Made by a program: the position numbers and the translations under genes. This document shows positions 14,252 to 23,464 of a DNA stretch of 64,000 bases, one piece after another. Location of the stretch: positions 930,001-994,000 of the forward strand of contig NZ_RJAC01000001.1 of assembly GCF_003999975.1 (NCBI RefSeq), read 5' to 3'. The notes under the pieces were generated by a model. It had not been told where the DNA came from. It worked only from the letters and a program-made list of their open reading frames with translations, and did no database searches. The stretch comes from Actinoplanes solisilvae (GTDB taxonomy: Bacteria > Actinomycetota > Actinomycetes > Mycobacteriales > Micromonosporaceae). The number at the start of each line of letters is the position of its first letter. Within the stretch, counting starts at the first letter, position 1.

Positions 14252-15229
14252 CTAGTAGACGACGCCGATCTGCTCGCGGATCGTGTCGAGCAGGGTCATG
14301 ATCTCGAGCGTGGTCGTGTGTGGCATGAACGGGCTCTCCAGCTCGCCGGCCAGCAGGCACCGCTGCACCTCGGCCGCCTCGAACTGGTAACCGCTGCCCG
14401 GGAAGTCGTACTCGAAGGTCTCGGGCTCGCGCCCGGGGCGCTGGAGCACGAACGAGCGCGGCACGAAGAAGCCCTCGGGCAGCTCGATGCGCCCGTCGGT
14501 GCCGGTGATCGTGGCGGTGTTGCGGCTCTGACCGTTGATGCTGCAGGTCAGCGCGGCCACCGCGCCGGGCTCCCATCCGAGCAGGATGCCGGTGTTCTCG
14601 TCGACGCGCTCGGGGGTGAGGTGCGCCCACGCCTGCACCGACGCCGGCGCGCCCATGATCAGGTGAGCGAAGTTGATCGGGTAGACGCCCAGGTCGAGAA
14701 GTGCGCCTCCACCGAGCTTCGGATTGCGCAGCCGGTGCTCGGCGTCGAACGGGCCCTGCAGCCCGAAGTCGGCGTGGATCGAGCTGACCCAGCCGATCGT
14801 GCCCTCTTCGACCAGCTCGGCGATCTTGCGGATGGCCGGGTTGAGCCGCATCCACATGGCTTCCATCAGGAAGACGCCCTTGTCGTGGGCGGCCGCGACG
14901 AGCTGCGCGGCGGAGGGCAGGTCGAGCGTGATCGGCTTCTCGACCAGCACCGACTTGCCGGCCTCGATGCACAGCAGGGCCGCCTCGGCGTGGAAGGCGT
15001 GCGGTGTGGCGATGTAGACGACGTCGACGTCGGGGTCGGCGGCCAGGTCGGCGTAGGAGCCGTGCGCCCGGGCGAAGCCGAACCGCTCCGCGAACGCGTC
15101 GGCGGTCTTCTGGTCGCGGGAGCCGACGGCGGCGAGTTCCGCGCCGGGCACGAGCGGCAGGTCGGCGGCGAACGTGGCGGCGATCCCGCCGAGGCCGAGA
15201 ATCCCCCAGCGAACCTTCTGTTCGGTCAT
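14252..15229 (-). CDS. Gfo/Idh/MocA family oxidoreductase
   Basis: A 325-residue NAD(P)-dependent oxidoreductase. The Rossmann motif GLGGIAATFAADL is at about 12-24, EKPITLD near 92-98 has the catalytic-site Lys, and a C-terminal beta-sheet substrate domain includes GGGALLDLGVYPINFAH. The GGGALLDLG/YPI pattern resembles trans-dihydrodiol or xylose/glucose dehydrogenase-like members; the substrate is unknown. I use the ATG at 15229 because upstream codons lie in the short divergent promoter region. The divergent partner is the NUDIX gene at 15277. Confidence 0.88.
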   Translation of the reverse strand: MTEQKVRWGILGLGGIAATFAADLPLVPGAELAAVGSRDQKTADAFAERFGFARAHGSYADLAADPDVDVVYIATPHAFHAEAALLCIEAGKSVLVEKPITLDLPSAAQLVAAAHDKGVFLMEAMWMRLNPAIRKIAELVEEGTIGWVSSIHADFGLQGPFDAEHRLRNPKLGGGALLDLGVYPINFAHLIMGAPASVQAWAHLTPERVDENTGILLGWEPGAVAALTCSINGQSRNTATITGTDGRIELPEGFFVPRSFVLQRPGREPETFEYDFPGSGYQFEAAEVQRCLLAGELESPFMPHTTTLEIMTLLDTIREQIGVVY

Positions 15230-15276
15230 GATCGCTACGGTATCGCCCGGTCCCGCCCCGGTGGCAGGATCGGGAC

Positions 15277-16083
15277 GTGACAGATCCGACTCCTCTGACC
15301 TTGCCACCGGCGCTCATCAAGCGCGCCCGAGAGTTCACCGGAACGCCGGCTCCGGTACGCGACGCGGCCACTATCGTGCTCTTGCGGCCCACGGGCGAGA
15401 CCTTTGAGTTGTACGTGTTGAGGCGCGCGACGACGATGGCCTTCGGCGGCCTGTACGCCTTCCCCGGCGGCGGCGTCGACCCGGACGATCGACCCGACCC
15501 GATCCGCACCGACTGGCCCGACCGTCTCGGCGTCCCCACCGAGCGCGCTCACGCCGTCGTCGGCGCCGCCGTCCGCGAACTCTTCGAGGAAACCGGCGTC
15601 CTGCTGGCCGGCCCGCTCGACGAGGCCGATCGCGTGGTCAGCGAGGGCGTGGTCGGCGATATCAGCGCCGATGACTGGGAAGCCGACCGCGTTGCCGTCG
15701 CGAAGCGCGAACTGACCATGACCGAACTGCTGCGCCGCCGTAACCTGAGAATGCGCGACGACCTGCTCTTCCCCTGGGCCCGCTGGATCACCCCGGAATT
15801 CGAGCCCAAGCGGTACGACACGTGGTTCTTCGTCGCTCTCCTACCGGAAGGCCAGACGGCTCGTGACGTTTCCGGTGAGAGTGAGGGCACCCGATGGACC
15901 GGCCCGGCAGCCGCGTATGGCCTGGCCATGCTCCCACCGACGCGCAAAACCGTCGACTCATTAGGAGCGTACGAAAAAATAGCGGAAGTCATCACGGCCG
16001 CGAGTCGCCGCGATGCCGCAACCCCGGTCATGCCTCGCGTTGAATTGACCGACGACGGCGGCGCCCTGCTCCATCTGGATTGA
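15277..16083 (+). CDS. NUDIX hydrolase, NUDT19/long-form type
   Basis: 268 residues with a GTG start. The Nudix box is split by an insertion: AFPGGGVDPDD near 66-76, then AVRELFEETGVLL near 97-109. That is the hallmark of the RP2/NUDT19 group, some of which hydrolyse CoA and acyl-CoA. Later WARWITPEFEPKRYDTWFF is also typical. Codon 229 is TTA (15961-15963) next to an A-rich stretch, a second bldA-type codon close to fic. The substrate is inferred from the family only. Confidence 0.85.
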   Translation: MTDPTPLTLPPALIKRAREFTGTPAPVRDAATIVLLRPTGETFELYVLRRATTMAFGGLYAFPGGGVDPDDRPDPIRTDWPDRLGVPTERAHAVVGAAVRELFEETGVLLAGPLDEADRVVSEGVVGDISADDWEADRVAVAKRELTMTELLRRRNLRMRDDLLFPWARWITPEFEPKRYDTWFFVALLPEGQTARDVSGESEGTRWTGPAAAYGLAMLPPTRKTVDSLGAYEKIAEVITAASRRDAATPVMPRVELTDDGGALLHLD

Positions 16084-16114
16084 GCAAGGCGCCGCCATCA
16101 GCGAGAGAACGGAC

Positions 16115-16891
16115 TCAGCCGAATCGACCGGTGATGTAGTCCTCGGTCTTCTTCTCGGTCGGGTTGCTGAAGATCTTCTGCGTGTCGTCGTACTCGATCA
16201 GGCGGCCGGGGTCGCCGGTCTTGTCGATCGAGAAGAAGCCGGTCTTGTCGCTGACGCGCGCGGCCTGCTGCATGTTGTGCGTGACGATGATGATCGTGAA
16301 GCGGTCCTTCAGCTTGAACATCAGGTCCTCGATCGCCAGCGTCGAGATCGGGTCGAGCGCCGAGCAGGGCTCATCCATGAGCACGACCTGCGGCTCGACC
16401 GCGATGGTGCGGGCGATGCAGAGGCGCTGCTGCTGACCGCCGGAGAGACCCGCGCCGGGACGGCTGAGGCGGTCCTTGACCTCGTTCCACAGGTTGGCGG
16501 CCTTGAGCGACTGCTCGGCGGCGTCGTCGAGCAGCGACTTCTTCTTGACGCCGTTGAGCTTGAGGCCCGCGACCACGTTCTCGTAGATCGACATGGTCGG
16601 GAACGGGTTGGGGCGCTGGAACACCATGCCGATCAGGCGGCGGACCGCGGTGACGTCGACGTCCGGGTCGTAGATGTTCTGGTCGTCGATGGTGAGCGAG
16701 CCCTCGATGCGGGCGTTCGGCAGCACCTCGTGCATGCGGTTGATCGACCGCAGGAAGGTGGACTTGCCGCAGCCCGACGGGCCGATGAGGGCGGTGATCG
16801 TCTTCGGCTCGACGGTCATCGAAATGCTGTCGATCGCCTTGAACGAGCCGTAGTAGGAGGAGACGTTGCTCGCCTCGATGCGCTTGGCCAT
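16115..16891 (-). CDS. pstB: Phosphate ABC transporter ATP-binding protein PstB
   Basis: 258 residues. Walker [10 protein letters not shown] is at 37-45, the signature LSGGQQQR at 149-156, and Walker [12 protein letters not shown] at 171-181. The PstB-specific [16 protein letters not shown] is at 91-106. It powers high-affinity phosphate import through PstCA. It is last of pstS-pstC-pstA-pstB, and the 12-nt gap after pstA implies one transcript under the PHO box at 20346-20367. No phoU follows, unlike many pst operons. Confidence 0.97.
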   Translation of the reverse strand: MAKRIEASNVSSYYGSFKAIDSISMTVEPKTITALIGPSGCGKSTFLRSINRMHEVLPNARIEGSLTIDDQNIYDPDVDVTAVRRLIGMVFQRPNPFPTMSIYENVVAGLKLNGVKKKSLLDDAAEQSLKAANLWNEVKDRLSRPGAGLSGGQQQRLCIARTIAVEPQVVLMDEPCSALDPISTLAIEDLMFKLKDRFTIIIVTHNMQQAARVSDKTGFFSIDKTGDPGRLIEYDDTQKIFSNPTEKKTEDYITGRFG

Positions 16892-16903
16892 GGCAGATAC
16901 CTC

Positions 16904-17989
16904 TTACTTGGACAGACTGTTGCGTCGGGCGAGCAGCTTGGCGGCGACCGTCAGGATCAGCACGATGGCGACCAGGGTCAGCGCGGCCGTCCAGGCTCGC
17001 GCCGGTGCGTACCGCGAGGCGTCGCCGGCCTGCTGGTAGACGAACAGAGCGAGCGACGACTGGTTACCCGCGAACGGGTCGAAGTTGATCGCCGCGGCGC
17101 CACCCGCAACGAGCAGCACCGGCGCGGTCTCGCCGGCCGCACGGGCGACGGCGAGCATGACGCCGGTGACGATGCCAGGCAGCGCGGTCGGCAATACGAC
17201 GCGCAGGATCGTCTTCCACTGAGGAACACCAAGGGCGTACGCACCCTCGCGCAGCGGGCCGGGCACCAGGCGGAGCATCTCTTCCGTCGACCGCACGATC
17301 GTCGGCAACATCAGCACGGTCAGAGCGAGCGAGGCCGCGAAGCCGGAGAAACGGGGCTGCCCGTTGTTGAACCACGGGCTGACGATCAGCACCCAGAACG
17401 ACAGGACGAACAGACCGGCGACGATCGAGGGGATACCGGTCATGACGTCGACGAAGAAGCGCACCGTAGTGGCGAACTTGCCTCGGCCGTACTCCACCAG
17501 ATAGATCGCGCCGAGCACACCGAGCGGCACCGCGATCAGGGTGGCGATGCCGACCTGCTCCAAGGTGCCGATGATGGCGTGGTAGGCGCCGCCGTCAGGG
17601 TCACGGGCGCCGATGTTGTTCATCGAGCTGCCGAAGAAGTTACCGTCGAGACGGCTGTATCCCTTGGAGATCAGGGTCCAGACGACCGAGGCCAGCGGCA
17701 GGATGGCCAGCACGCACGCCGAGTAGATGAGCGTCTTCCACATGCGGTCGCGGCCGGCCCGCCGTCCCTCGACGCGGCTCGCCACGAACAGTAGGCCGAG
17801 CAGATAGAAGGCGAGACCCAGCACGACGACGAGCACCCAGTTGCCGATGCCGGTGCCCAGCACGATGGCGGCTGACAAGAGCAGTGCGGCCACCGCGATA
17901 CCAAAGTTGACGACCACTGACAGCCGCTTGGAGCGGATGTTGTCCGGCGTCATGACGACGCCGGCCGACTCACGTTCAAGAAGGCTCAT
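16904..17989 (-). CDS. pstA: Phosphate ABC transporter permease PstA
   Basis: 361 residues. The first ~30 are cytoplasmic, then membrane helices and a large periplasmic loop (around SKGYSRLDGNFFGSSMNNIG). The binding-protein-dependent permease core includes the EAA-like loop REGAYALGVPQWKTILRVVLP, which contacts PstB. I start at the ATG at 17989; the longer frame from 18043 would precede the natural N-terminus. It partners with PstC in the inner channel. Confidence 0.95.
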   Translation of the reverse strand: MSLLERESAGVVMTPDNIRSKRLSVVVNFGIAVAALLLSAAIVLGTGIGNWVLVVVLGLAFYLLGLLFVASRVEGRRAGRDRMWKTLIYSACVLAILPLASVVWTLISKGYSRLDGNFFGSSMNNIGARDPDGGAYHAIIGTLEQVGIATLIAVPLGVLGAIYLVEYGRGKFATTVRFFVDVMTGIPSIVAGLFVLSFWVLIVSPWFNNGQPRFSGFAASLALTVLMLPTIVRSTEEMLRLVPGPLREGAYALGVPQWKTILRVVLPTALPGIVTGVMLAVARAAGETAPVLLVAGGAAAINFDPFAGNQSSLALFVYQQAGDASRYAPARAWTAALTLVAIVLILTVAAKLLARRNSLSK

Positions 17990-18032
17990 GCCAGGCTCCC
18001 TGGAAGCAGGCTCTTCTGGCCCTTGCAGTCGG

Positions 18033-19103
18033 TCATGCTGCACTGTCCCGGAACTCGCGCCGACGGTAGATGATTGCCCTGGCCGCCATGTTCACGACGA
18101 GAGTGATCGCGAAGAGCACCAGGCCCGAGGCGATCAGTGCCCCACGGCCGGTCTCGTTGGCCTCGCCGAAGGTGGTCGCGATGTTGGCGGCCACCGAGTT
18201 GCCACCGATCTCGATGATGTTGAAGGAGATGTTGAAGACAAGGCCCAGGGTCAGCGCCAGCGCGATCGTCTCGCCGAGGGCGCGGCCGAGGCCGAGCATC
18301 ACCGCGGCGATCACGCCGGGCCGGCCGTAGGGGATAACGGCGATGCGGATCATCTCCCACCGGGTGGCGCCCAGAGCGAGCGCCGCTTCCTCGTTCATGC
18401 CGGGCGTCTGCTGGAAGACCTCCCGGGACAGCGAGGTGACGATCGGGAGCACCATGATCGCGAGGACCAGGCCGCCGAGCATGATGGACTGGCCGAACGG
18501 GCCTTCGCCTCCGAAGATCGGAATCCAGCTGAAATACTTGTTCAGCCACACCGAGAAGTCGTTCACCGGTTGCTGGAAGACGTCGCGACCCCAGAGTCCG
18601 AAGACGACGCTGGGCACCGCCGCGAGCAGGTCGATGGTGAAACCGAGCGGGGTGGCCAGCGACTTGGGCGCGTAATGCGACAGGAACAACGCGATGCCCA
18701 GCGAGATCGGCACCGCGACGATCAGGGCGATGATCGACGTCAGAACGGTGCCGAACGCCAGCGCGGCGATACCGAAGGCCGGATTACTCTCGTTGGGGAA
18801 CCACCGCGTGTAGGTCAGGAAGTTTTCCGTGTTGGCGCCGAGCGCCGGTATCGCCTTCGAGATCAAGAAAACGGCGATGGCCACAATGATGACCAACACC
18901 ATCGCACCGGCCGCGACCGAGAGACCCCGAAATCCGCTCTCCATGGAGAACGACTTCTTCCGGGGCAGGGCGCCACCGCCGCCGATCGGAGGTTCGTCGT
19001 AACTGCTCGGGGAAACGCCGGTACCGGCGGCCCGGGTGTGCCGTGGTGCCACACCTGGGTCGCCGGTGACGGCGTTCTCCGAGCGGGAGGGATAGTCACC
19101 CAT
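18033..19103 (-). CDS. pstC: Phosphate ABC transporter permease PstC
   Basis: 356 residues. A polar N-terminal tail of about 60 residues precedes six or so membrane helices. The permease signature is ALALGATRWEMIRIAVIPYG, and typical PstC segments include VPISLGIALFLSHYAP and PSVVFGLWG. It is 41 nt after pstS and 43 nt before pstA. Confidence 0.95.
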   Translation of the reverse strand: MGDYPSRSENAVTGDPGVAPRHTRAAGTGVSPSSYDEPPIGGGGALPRKKSFSMESGFRGLSVAAGAMVLVIIVAIAVFLISKAIPALGANTENFLTYTRWFPNESNPAFGIAALAFGTVLTSIIALIVAVPISLGIALFLSHYAPKSLATPLGFTIDLLAAVPSVVFGLWGRDVFQQPVNDFSVWLNKYFSWIPIFGGEGPFGQSIMLGGLVLAIMVLPIVTSLSREVFQQTPGMNEEAALALGATRWEMIRIAVIPYGRPGVIAAVMLGLGRALGETIALALTLGLVFNISFNIIEIGGNSVAANIATTFGEANETGRGALIASGLVLFAITLVVNMAARAIIYRRREFRDSAA

Positions 19104-19144
19104 CTGCTCGCTCGCAGTCGTCTCGGAGGGATTCGTGTTCTACG

Positions 19145-20242
19145 TCAGCTGATCGAGGCGACGGCGGTCTCGACCTTGCCCCGAACCGTCTCGGGCAGCG
19201 GGGCGTAGCCGAGCTCGGCGAGCTCCTGCTGACCGGCGGTGCTCGAGGTGTACTTCAGGAAGGACTGAATCTCCTTGGCCTTCGGGCTGCCCTTGCTGCA
19301 GGCGATCTCGTAGGTCACCAGGACGATCGGGTAGGCACCAGCTTCCTTGGTGGCGTAGTCGATGCTCATCGCGAGGTTGTTGCCCTCGCCGACGATCTTG
19401 GCACCCGCGATGGTCTTGCCGGCGCTCTCACCGGTGAGCTCGGTGTACTCGCCGGCGCCGTTCTTGATCTTCGCCTTCTTCAGGTCGCTGTTCTCGGCGA
19501 ACGAGAGCTCGACGTAGGCGAGGGTGCCGACGGTGCTCTTGACCTTGGCGGCCACACCGTCAGAGCCGGTGGCGGCGACGCCACCCGGAGCCTTCCAGGA
19601 CTTGTTGTTGCCGAAGGTCCAGTCGGCCTCCGCGGTCTTGCTCAGGTACTTGGTGAAGTTGTCGGTCGTGCCCGAGTCACCGGAACGGTGCACGGCCTGG
19701 ATGGCCACGTCCGGCAGCTTCGCGCCAGTGTTCTGGGAAGCGATCGCCGGGTCGTTCCACTTGGTGATCTTGCCGGAGTAGATCTTGGCGAGCGTCGACG
19801 CGTCGAGCTGGAGGTTGTCGACACCGTCGACGTTGTAGACGACCGCGATCGGGCCGATGACCATCGGGAGGTTGAGGGCCGCGCCGCCGACGCACTTCGC
19901 GTCAGCCTTGGGCTGCTCCTCCTCCTTGAGCGCGGAGTCGGAACCCGCGAAGTCGGCGGTGCCGCCGATGAAGGCCTCGATGCCCGCGCCCGAGCCGGTG
20001 CCCTGGTAGTTGATCTGGGATCCGCTGCACTGGCCCTGATAGGCCTTGATCCACTCGTCCATGGCGTTCTTCTGTGCCGTCGAACCCTGGGCAGTCAGGC
20101 TGCCGGCGACACAGTTGCCGGACGCGGCGGAAGCGTCGCTTCCGCCCGCCGGCGTCTCGTTGTCCGAGCCACACGCGGAGAGCGCGAGGGCCGCAGTCAT
20201 GGCAATGCCGGCTGCCAGGAAACCGGACCGCTGGAGCTTCAC
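19145..20242 (-). CDS. pstS: Phosphate-binding lipoprotein PstS
   Basis: A 365-residue extracellular phosphate receptor. From the GTG at 20242 (GAAGGGA lies upstream) there is a lipoprotein signal peptide ending in the lipobox LSAC, with the lipidated Cys near residue 24. Phosphate-binding segments seen are LTAQGSTAQ, GTGSGAGIEAF, DFAGSDSAL and VHRSGDSGTTDNF. A longer frame from 20287 adds 15 codons without signal-peptide character. It is the first gene of the pst operon and directly follows the PHO box. Confidence 0.96.
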   Translation of the reverse strand: MKLQRSGFLAAGIAMTAALALSACGSDNETPAGGSDASAASGNCVAGSLTAQGSTAQKNAMDEWIKAYQGQCSGSQINYQGTGSGAGIEAFIGGTADFAGSDSALKEEEQPKADAKCVGGAALNLPMVIGPIAVVYNVDGVDNLQLDASTLAKIYSGKITKWNDPAIASQNTGAKLPDVAIQAVHRSGDSGTTDNFTKYLSKTAEADWTFGNNKSWKAPGGVAATGSDGVAAKVKSTVGTLAYVELSFAENSDLKKAKIKNGAGEYTELTGESAGKTIAGAKIVGEGNNLAMSIDYATKEAGAYPIVLVTYEIACSKGSPKAKEIQSFLKYTSSTAGQQELAELGYAPLPETVRGKVETAVASIS

Positions 20243-20345
20243 TATTTTCCCTTCGGAGGTGTGCATGCCGGCGTCCGGCCGGCACATCGCCGGTGTCGCA
20301 CCGGCACAACCGAAGCTAAGAGCGGGAGGTAGCCGGTTAGCCGGG

Positions 20346-20367
20346 GCTAAGTGAACGCACAGTGAAC
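20346..20367 (-). promoter_or_regulatory. PHO box (PhoP-type direct repeats) upstream of pstS
   Basis: On the minus strand two 11-nt units stand in tandem, GTTCACTGTGC and GTTCACTTAGC. They match the GTTCACC-type 11-bp direct repeats bound by PhoP in Streptomyces. The site is about 105 bp upstream of the pstS start, consistent with activation under phosphate limitation. The rest of the 312-bp gap (20243-20553) holds the pstS leader and a GGGCGGT/ACTGCCC hairpin at 20457-20474, a possible mshD terminator. Confidence 0.8.
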
Positions 20368-20553
20368 ACGTCTACGCCGAAACGTGGCGTTGTCCTGAGG
20401 GCGAGTTGTCCGTTGCGTGAACTGAGGGACTGGTGACTGAAAAGTCGGATAAATCAGGGCGGTGTTTACTGCCCCGAGACACGACCTTGTCCGGCTCGTG
20501 ACCCATGGGAACCGCCGGTGTGGCGGTCGACACCAAGGCCCTCCGGTGGGGTT

Positions 20554-21423
20554 CTAAGGCCGGAAGTAGTTGATGTCGGTCTTGTAGATGTCGAAACCGA
20601 GGCGGCGATAGAGCGCCACGGCCGCGGTGTTCGACTCGTCGACATAGAGGTTCGAGACCGTCAGGCCCTGGGCGGCCAGGTGTCGCAGGCCGGCCACGCT
20701 CAGCGCGGCACCGAGGCCGCGGCGGTGACCGGCCGGGTCGACGCCCAGCACGTAGATCTCGCCGAGCGCCGGGTCGTCACCGGACGCGGGATGCACCTTG
20801 GTCCAGTGGAAGCCGATCAGCGTGCCGGTGACGTCGACCGCGAGCAGGAAGCCGGTCTGGTCGAACCACGGCTCGGCCTCGCGCAGCAACAGGTCGGCGC
20901 GGGTCCAGCGGCCCTGCTCGGGGTGGTGGGCGAAGGCGCGGGAGTTGACACCCAGCCACGCGTCTTCGTCGTGGCCGGGGCGGAACGTACGCACGGTGAC
21001 ACCGGCCGGCAGCGGGATGTCGGGCAGCGGCTCGGTCAGCGAACGCCGCATCTGCCACAGGACGCGAACACGCTCGAAACCGTTCTTCCGCGCGAAAGCC
21101 TGCGCACCGGGCTCGTCGCCGTGCGCCCAGAAGCGGAGCGGCCCGGCGCCCGCGGCGGTCAACAGGGCGGTGCCGTAGCCGTGGCGGCGATGATCGGGGT
21201 GCACGACCAACTCGCCGGAGCCCTCGGGGTCGAGGAACGCGTAGCCGGCGAGGCGGTCACCGTCGAAGGCCAGGAAATGAGGACCGTCCCCACCGCGCAC
21301 ACGCAGCAGAACGTCTTCGGAGAGGGGATAGACGCCGTCCGCCTGCTCGGCCGCGGCGGCCAACGCGAGAACGTCGGCCGCCTCGGCGGAGCTCAACCGG
21401 TCAACCGGCCGGACAGTCGTCAC
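20554..21423 (-). CDS. mshD: Mycothiol synthase MshD (two GNAT domains)
   Basis: A 289-residue double GNAT protein that acetylates Cys-GlcN-Ins with acetyl-CoA, the last step of mycothiol synthesis. The N-terminal GNAT holds GELVVHPDHRRHGYGTALL. The C-terminal, active GNAT holds GFHWTKVH, GEIYVLGVDPAGHRRGLG and LYVDESNTAAVALYRRLGF. It starts at a GTG 4 nt after the glnR stop, so it is cotranscribed with glnR, as in M. tuberculosis (Rv0818-Rv0819). Confidence 0.95.
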   Translation of the reverse strand: MTTVRPVDRLSSAEAADVLALAAAAEQADGVYPLSEDVLLRVRGGDGPHFLAFDGDRLAGYAFLDPEGSGELVVHPDHRRHGYGTALLTAAGAGPLRFWAHGDEPGAQAFARKNGFERVRVLWQMRRSLTEPLPDIPLPAGVTVRTFRPGHDEDAWLGVNSRAFAHHPEQGRWTRADLLLREAEPWFDQTGFLLAVDVTGTLIGFHWTKVHPASGDDPALGEIYVLGVDPAGHRRGLGAALSVAGLRHLAAQGLTVSNLYVDESNTAAVALYRRLGFDIYKTDINYFRP

Positions 21424-21427
21424 CGGC

Positions 21428-22144
21428 TCAGACCGGCAGCGAGACCGGCTCGTTGTCGGGCAGCTGGCGACCCGACGGCGGAACCACGAACTTGTAACCC
21501 ACCTGGCGCACCGTGCCGATCATCGACTCGTACTCGGAGCCGAGCTTGGCGCGCAGACGGCGGACGTGCACGTCGACCGTGCGGGTGCCGCCGAAGTAGT
21601 CGTAGCCCCAGACCTCGCGCAGCAGCTGGTCGCGGGTGAAGACCCGGCCCGGGTGCTGGGCGAGGAACTTGAGCAGCTCGAACTCCTTGTAGGTGAGGTC
21701 GAGCGGGCGTCCCTTGAGCTTCGCCGCGTAGGTGTCGGGGTCGATGTTGAGCTCACCGGCCCGGATCGAGCCACCGGCGCCGGCGGTCGCGTTGCTCAGC
21801 TTGCCGACGGCCAGACGCAGCCGCGCCTCGACCTCGGCGGGGCCCGCACCGGCCAGGATGACGTCGTCGACACCCCAGTCGGCGTTGAGCGCGATCAGGC
21901 CCGCCTCGGTGACGACCGCCATCAGCGGGACACCGATGCCGGTCGCGTGCAGCATGCGGCACGTGGCGCGGGCCTCGGACAGCTCGGAACGCGCGTCGAC
22001 CAGCACGGCGTCGGGGCTGGGGCCGGACACCAGGGTGCGGACATCACGAGGGGCGGTGCGTACGGAGTGGGGAAGCAGATCCAGCGCGGGAAGCACAGCG
22101 GAAGGCTCACCAGCACGTGCCGTCACCAACAGAAGGATTTCCAC
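21428..22144 (-). CDS. glnR: Orphan OmpR-type response regulator GlnR (global nitrogen regulator)
   Basis: 238 residues. The degenerate receiver domain ([41 protein letters not shown]) matches GlnR closely. The C-terminal winged helix is [20 protein letters not shown], then [20 protein letters not shown]. GlnR controls glutamine synthetase, ammonium and nitrate genes and acts as a dimer without a paired kinase. I place the start at the GTG at 22144, because GGAGG ends 5 nt before it; the GTG at 22150 would overlap that site. No nitrogen-assimilation target lies in the window. Confidence 0.93.
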   Translation of the reverse strand: MEILLLVTARAGEPSAVLPALDLLPHSVRTAPRDVRTLVSGPSPDAVLVDARSELSEARATCRMLHATGIGVPLMAVVTEAGLIALNADWGVDDVILAGAGPAEVEARLRLAVGKLSNATAGAGGSIRAGELNIDPDTYAAKLKGRPLDLTYKEFELLKFLAQHPGRVFTRDQLLREVWGYDYFGGTRTVDVHVRRLRAKLGSEYESMIGTVRQVGYKFVVPPSGRQLPDNEPVSLPV

Positions 22145-22407
22145 ACTCACCTCCGTCCTTGCGGCTCGGGGGCCGCTCGGGTGACTTTTATGGGTCACAC
22201 TCGGTTCCGCCAAGGCGGACAGGTCCCGGCGTCACCGACGGGTGGGCTGGGCTTACCTTAACCGACGCAGCACCCGGAGCGCCTCGATCGTTTGTCTGAG
22301 TGATGTAGTGAACGCCCCCTCGGCGTACGAATGGCGGTTTCGTAACACGCCTTTAACGAAGCCCGGCCAATTGGGCCTTCGAGCGGGTTACTGGCACGAT
22401 CTCAGGC

Positions 22408-23394
22408 GTGTTCCCCTCCATGCCGCAGGACGAGTCCTGGGACGCCGACGCCTCGCGCGAGATCGCGAGGTCGGGCCAGCATGCGCCCGCCGGCTTCCCG
22501 GACGACGCCGACGCCGAGTCCCGCGACCCGGACGACACCGACGACGAACTCGAGGAGATCGAGGTCGTCCCGGTCCGCCGGCAGCTCTCGCTGGCCATCG
22601 CCGGGTTCGCCGCACTGCTCGCCGTCGGCCTGGTGCTGGGCGCCGTGACTTCGGCGCCCGACTCGCGCCTGCCGTACGCGATCGTGCTCTTCGGGGTGCA
22701 GCTGCTCGCCCTGCTCGCCTGGGTGATGGCGCTGAACCCGCCGGCCAAGATCTCCACGGCCGGGGTCTGCGTGGCCGCCGCGGTGGTCGCCGACTATCTG
22801 GCCGTCTCCGGCGCCCGGGCCGAACTGACCCCGCTGCTCTGGGTGATCGTCGGCGGCTTCGTCGCGGCGGTGATCGGCCAGCTCGTGCGGGCGGAGGACC
22901 GGGCCCGGGTCACCGACTCGTGGCGGACCACGCTCACGATCGTCGCGGGCGTGGTGGCGTACGCGATCCCGATCGTCCTCACCCGCCAGGAGCTCGGCAC
23001 CCAGACCGTCATCGTCTGCTCGGCCGCCGCGGGTGTCGCTCTGCTGGTCGCCCGGGTCACCGACGCGATCTTCCCCAAGCCCCGGCTCGCCGCCCAGGTG
23101 CCGCGCGGCGCGACCGGGATCGTCCTCGGCGCGATGCTCGGCACGCTGGCCGCCGCCGCCCTCGGCAGCGTGCTGGTGCTGCCGTTCACGCCGGCCAAGG
23201 GCGCGGTCGTCGGCCTGATCGCGGTCGTGGTCGCGCACCTGGTCGACCTGGCGGTGAACTTCGGTCAGGCCGGCCGGCAGCTCGCCGGTGACGCCCCGAC
23301 CTTCTGGGTCGCGCGGCACATGCAGGGGCCGCTGGGCGCGTTCGCCCTGCTCGCCCCCACGGCGTACGCCCTGAGTCATTGGTATCTGGCCTGA
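22408..23394 (+). CDS. Multi-pass membrane protein of unknown function
   Basis: 328 residues from a GTG (an ATG 12 nt later is possible). The first ~60 residues are acidic and probably disordered (DDADAESRDPDDTDDELEEI). About eight or nine hydrophobic segments follow. The end of the core (GIVLGAMLGTLAAAALGSVL, then AVVVAHLVDLAVN) faintly recalls the C-terminal half of CdsA-like CTP transferases, but the catalytic acidic signature is not evident. I do not assign a function. It precedes lmeA by 70 bp and is probably cotranscribed, hinting at an envelope role. Confidence 0.7.
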   Translation: MFPSMPQDESWDADASREIARSGQHAPAGFPDDADAESRDPDDTDDELEEIEVVPVRRQLSLAIAGFAALLAVGLVLGAVTSAPDSRLPYAIVLFGVQLLALLAWVMALNPPAKISTAGVCVAAAVVADYLAVSGARAELTPLLWVIVGGFVAAVIGQLVRAEDRARVTDSWRTTLTIVAGVVAYAIPIVLTRQELGTQTVIVCSAAAGVALLVARVTDAIFPKPRLAAQVPRGATGIVLGAMLGTLAAAALGSVLVLPFTPAKGAVVGLIAVVVAHLVDLAVNFGQAGRQLAGDAPTFWVARHMQGPLGAFALLAPTAYALSHWYLA

Positions 23395-23464
23395 GGCGTT
23401 TCCGGGGGCGCTCGATCCGGGCATGTACGGTTCTCGGCATTCAGCACTCGATGGGGAGAAACCG

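Noticed and set aside
16277..17794. A 505-codon plus-strand frame
   Set aside because: Antisense of pstB and pstA, whose motifs are unambiguous.
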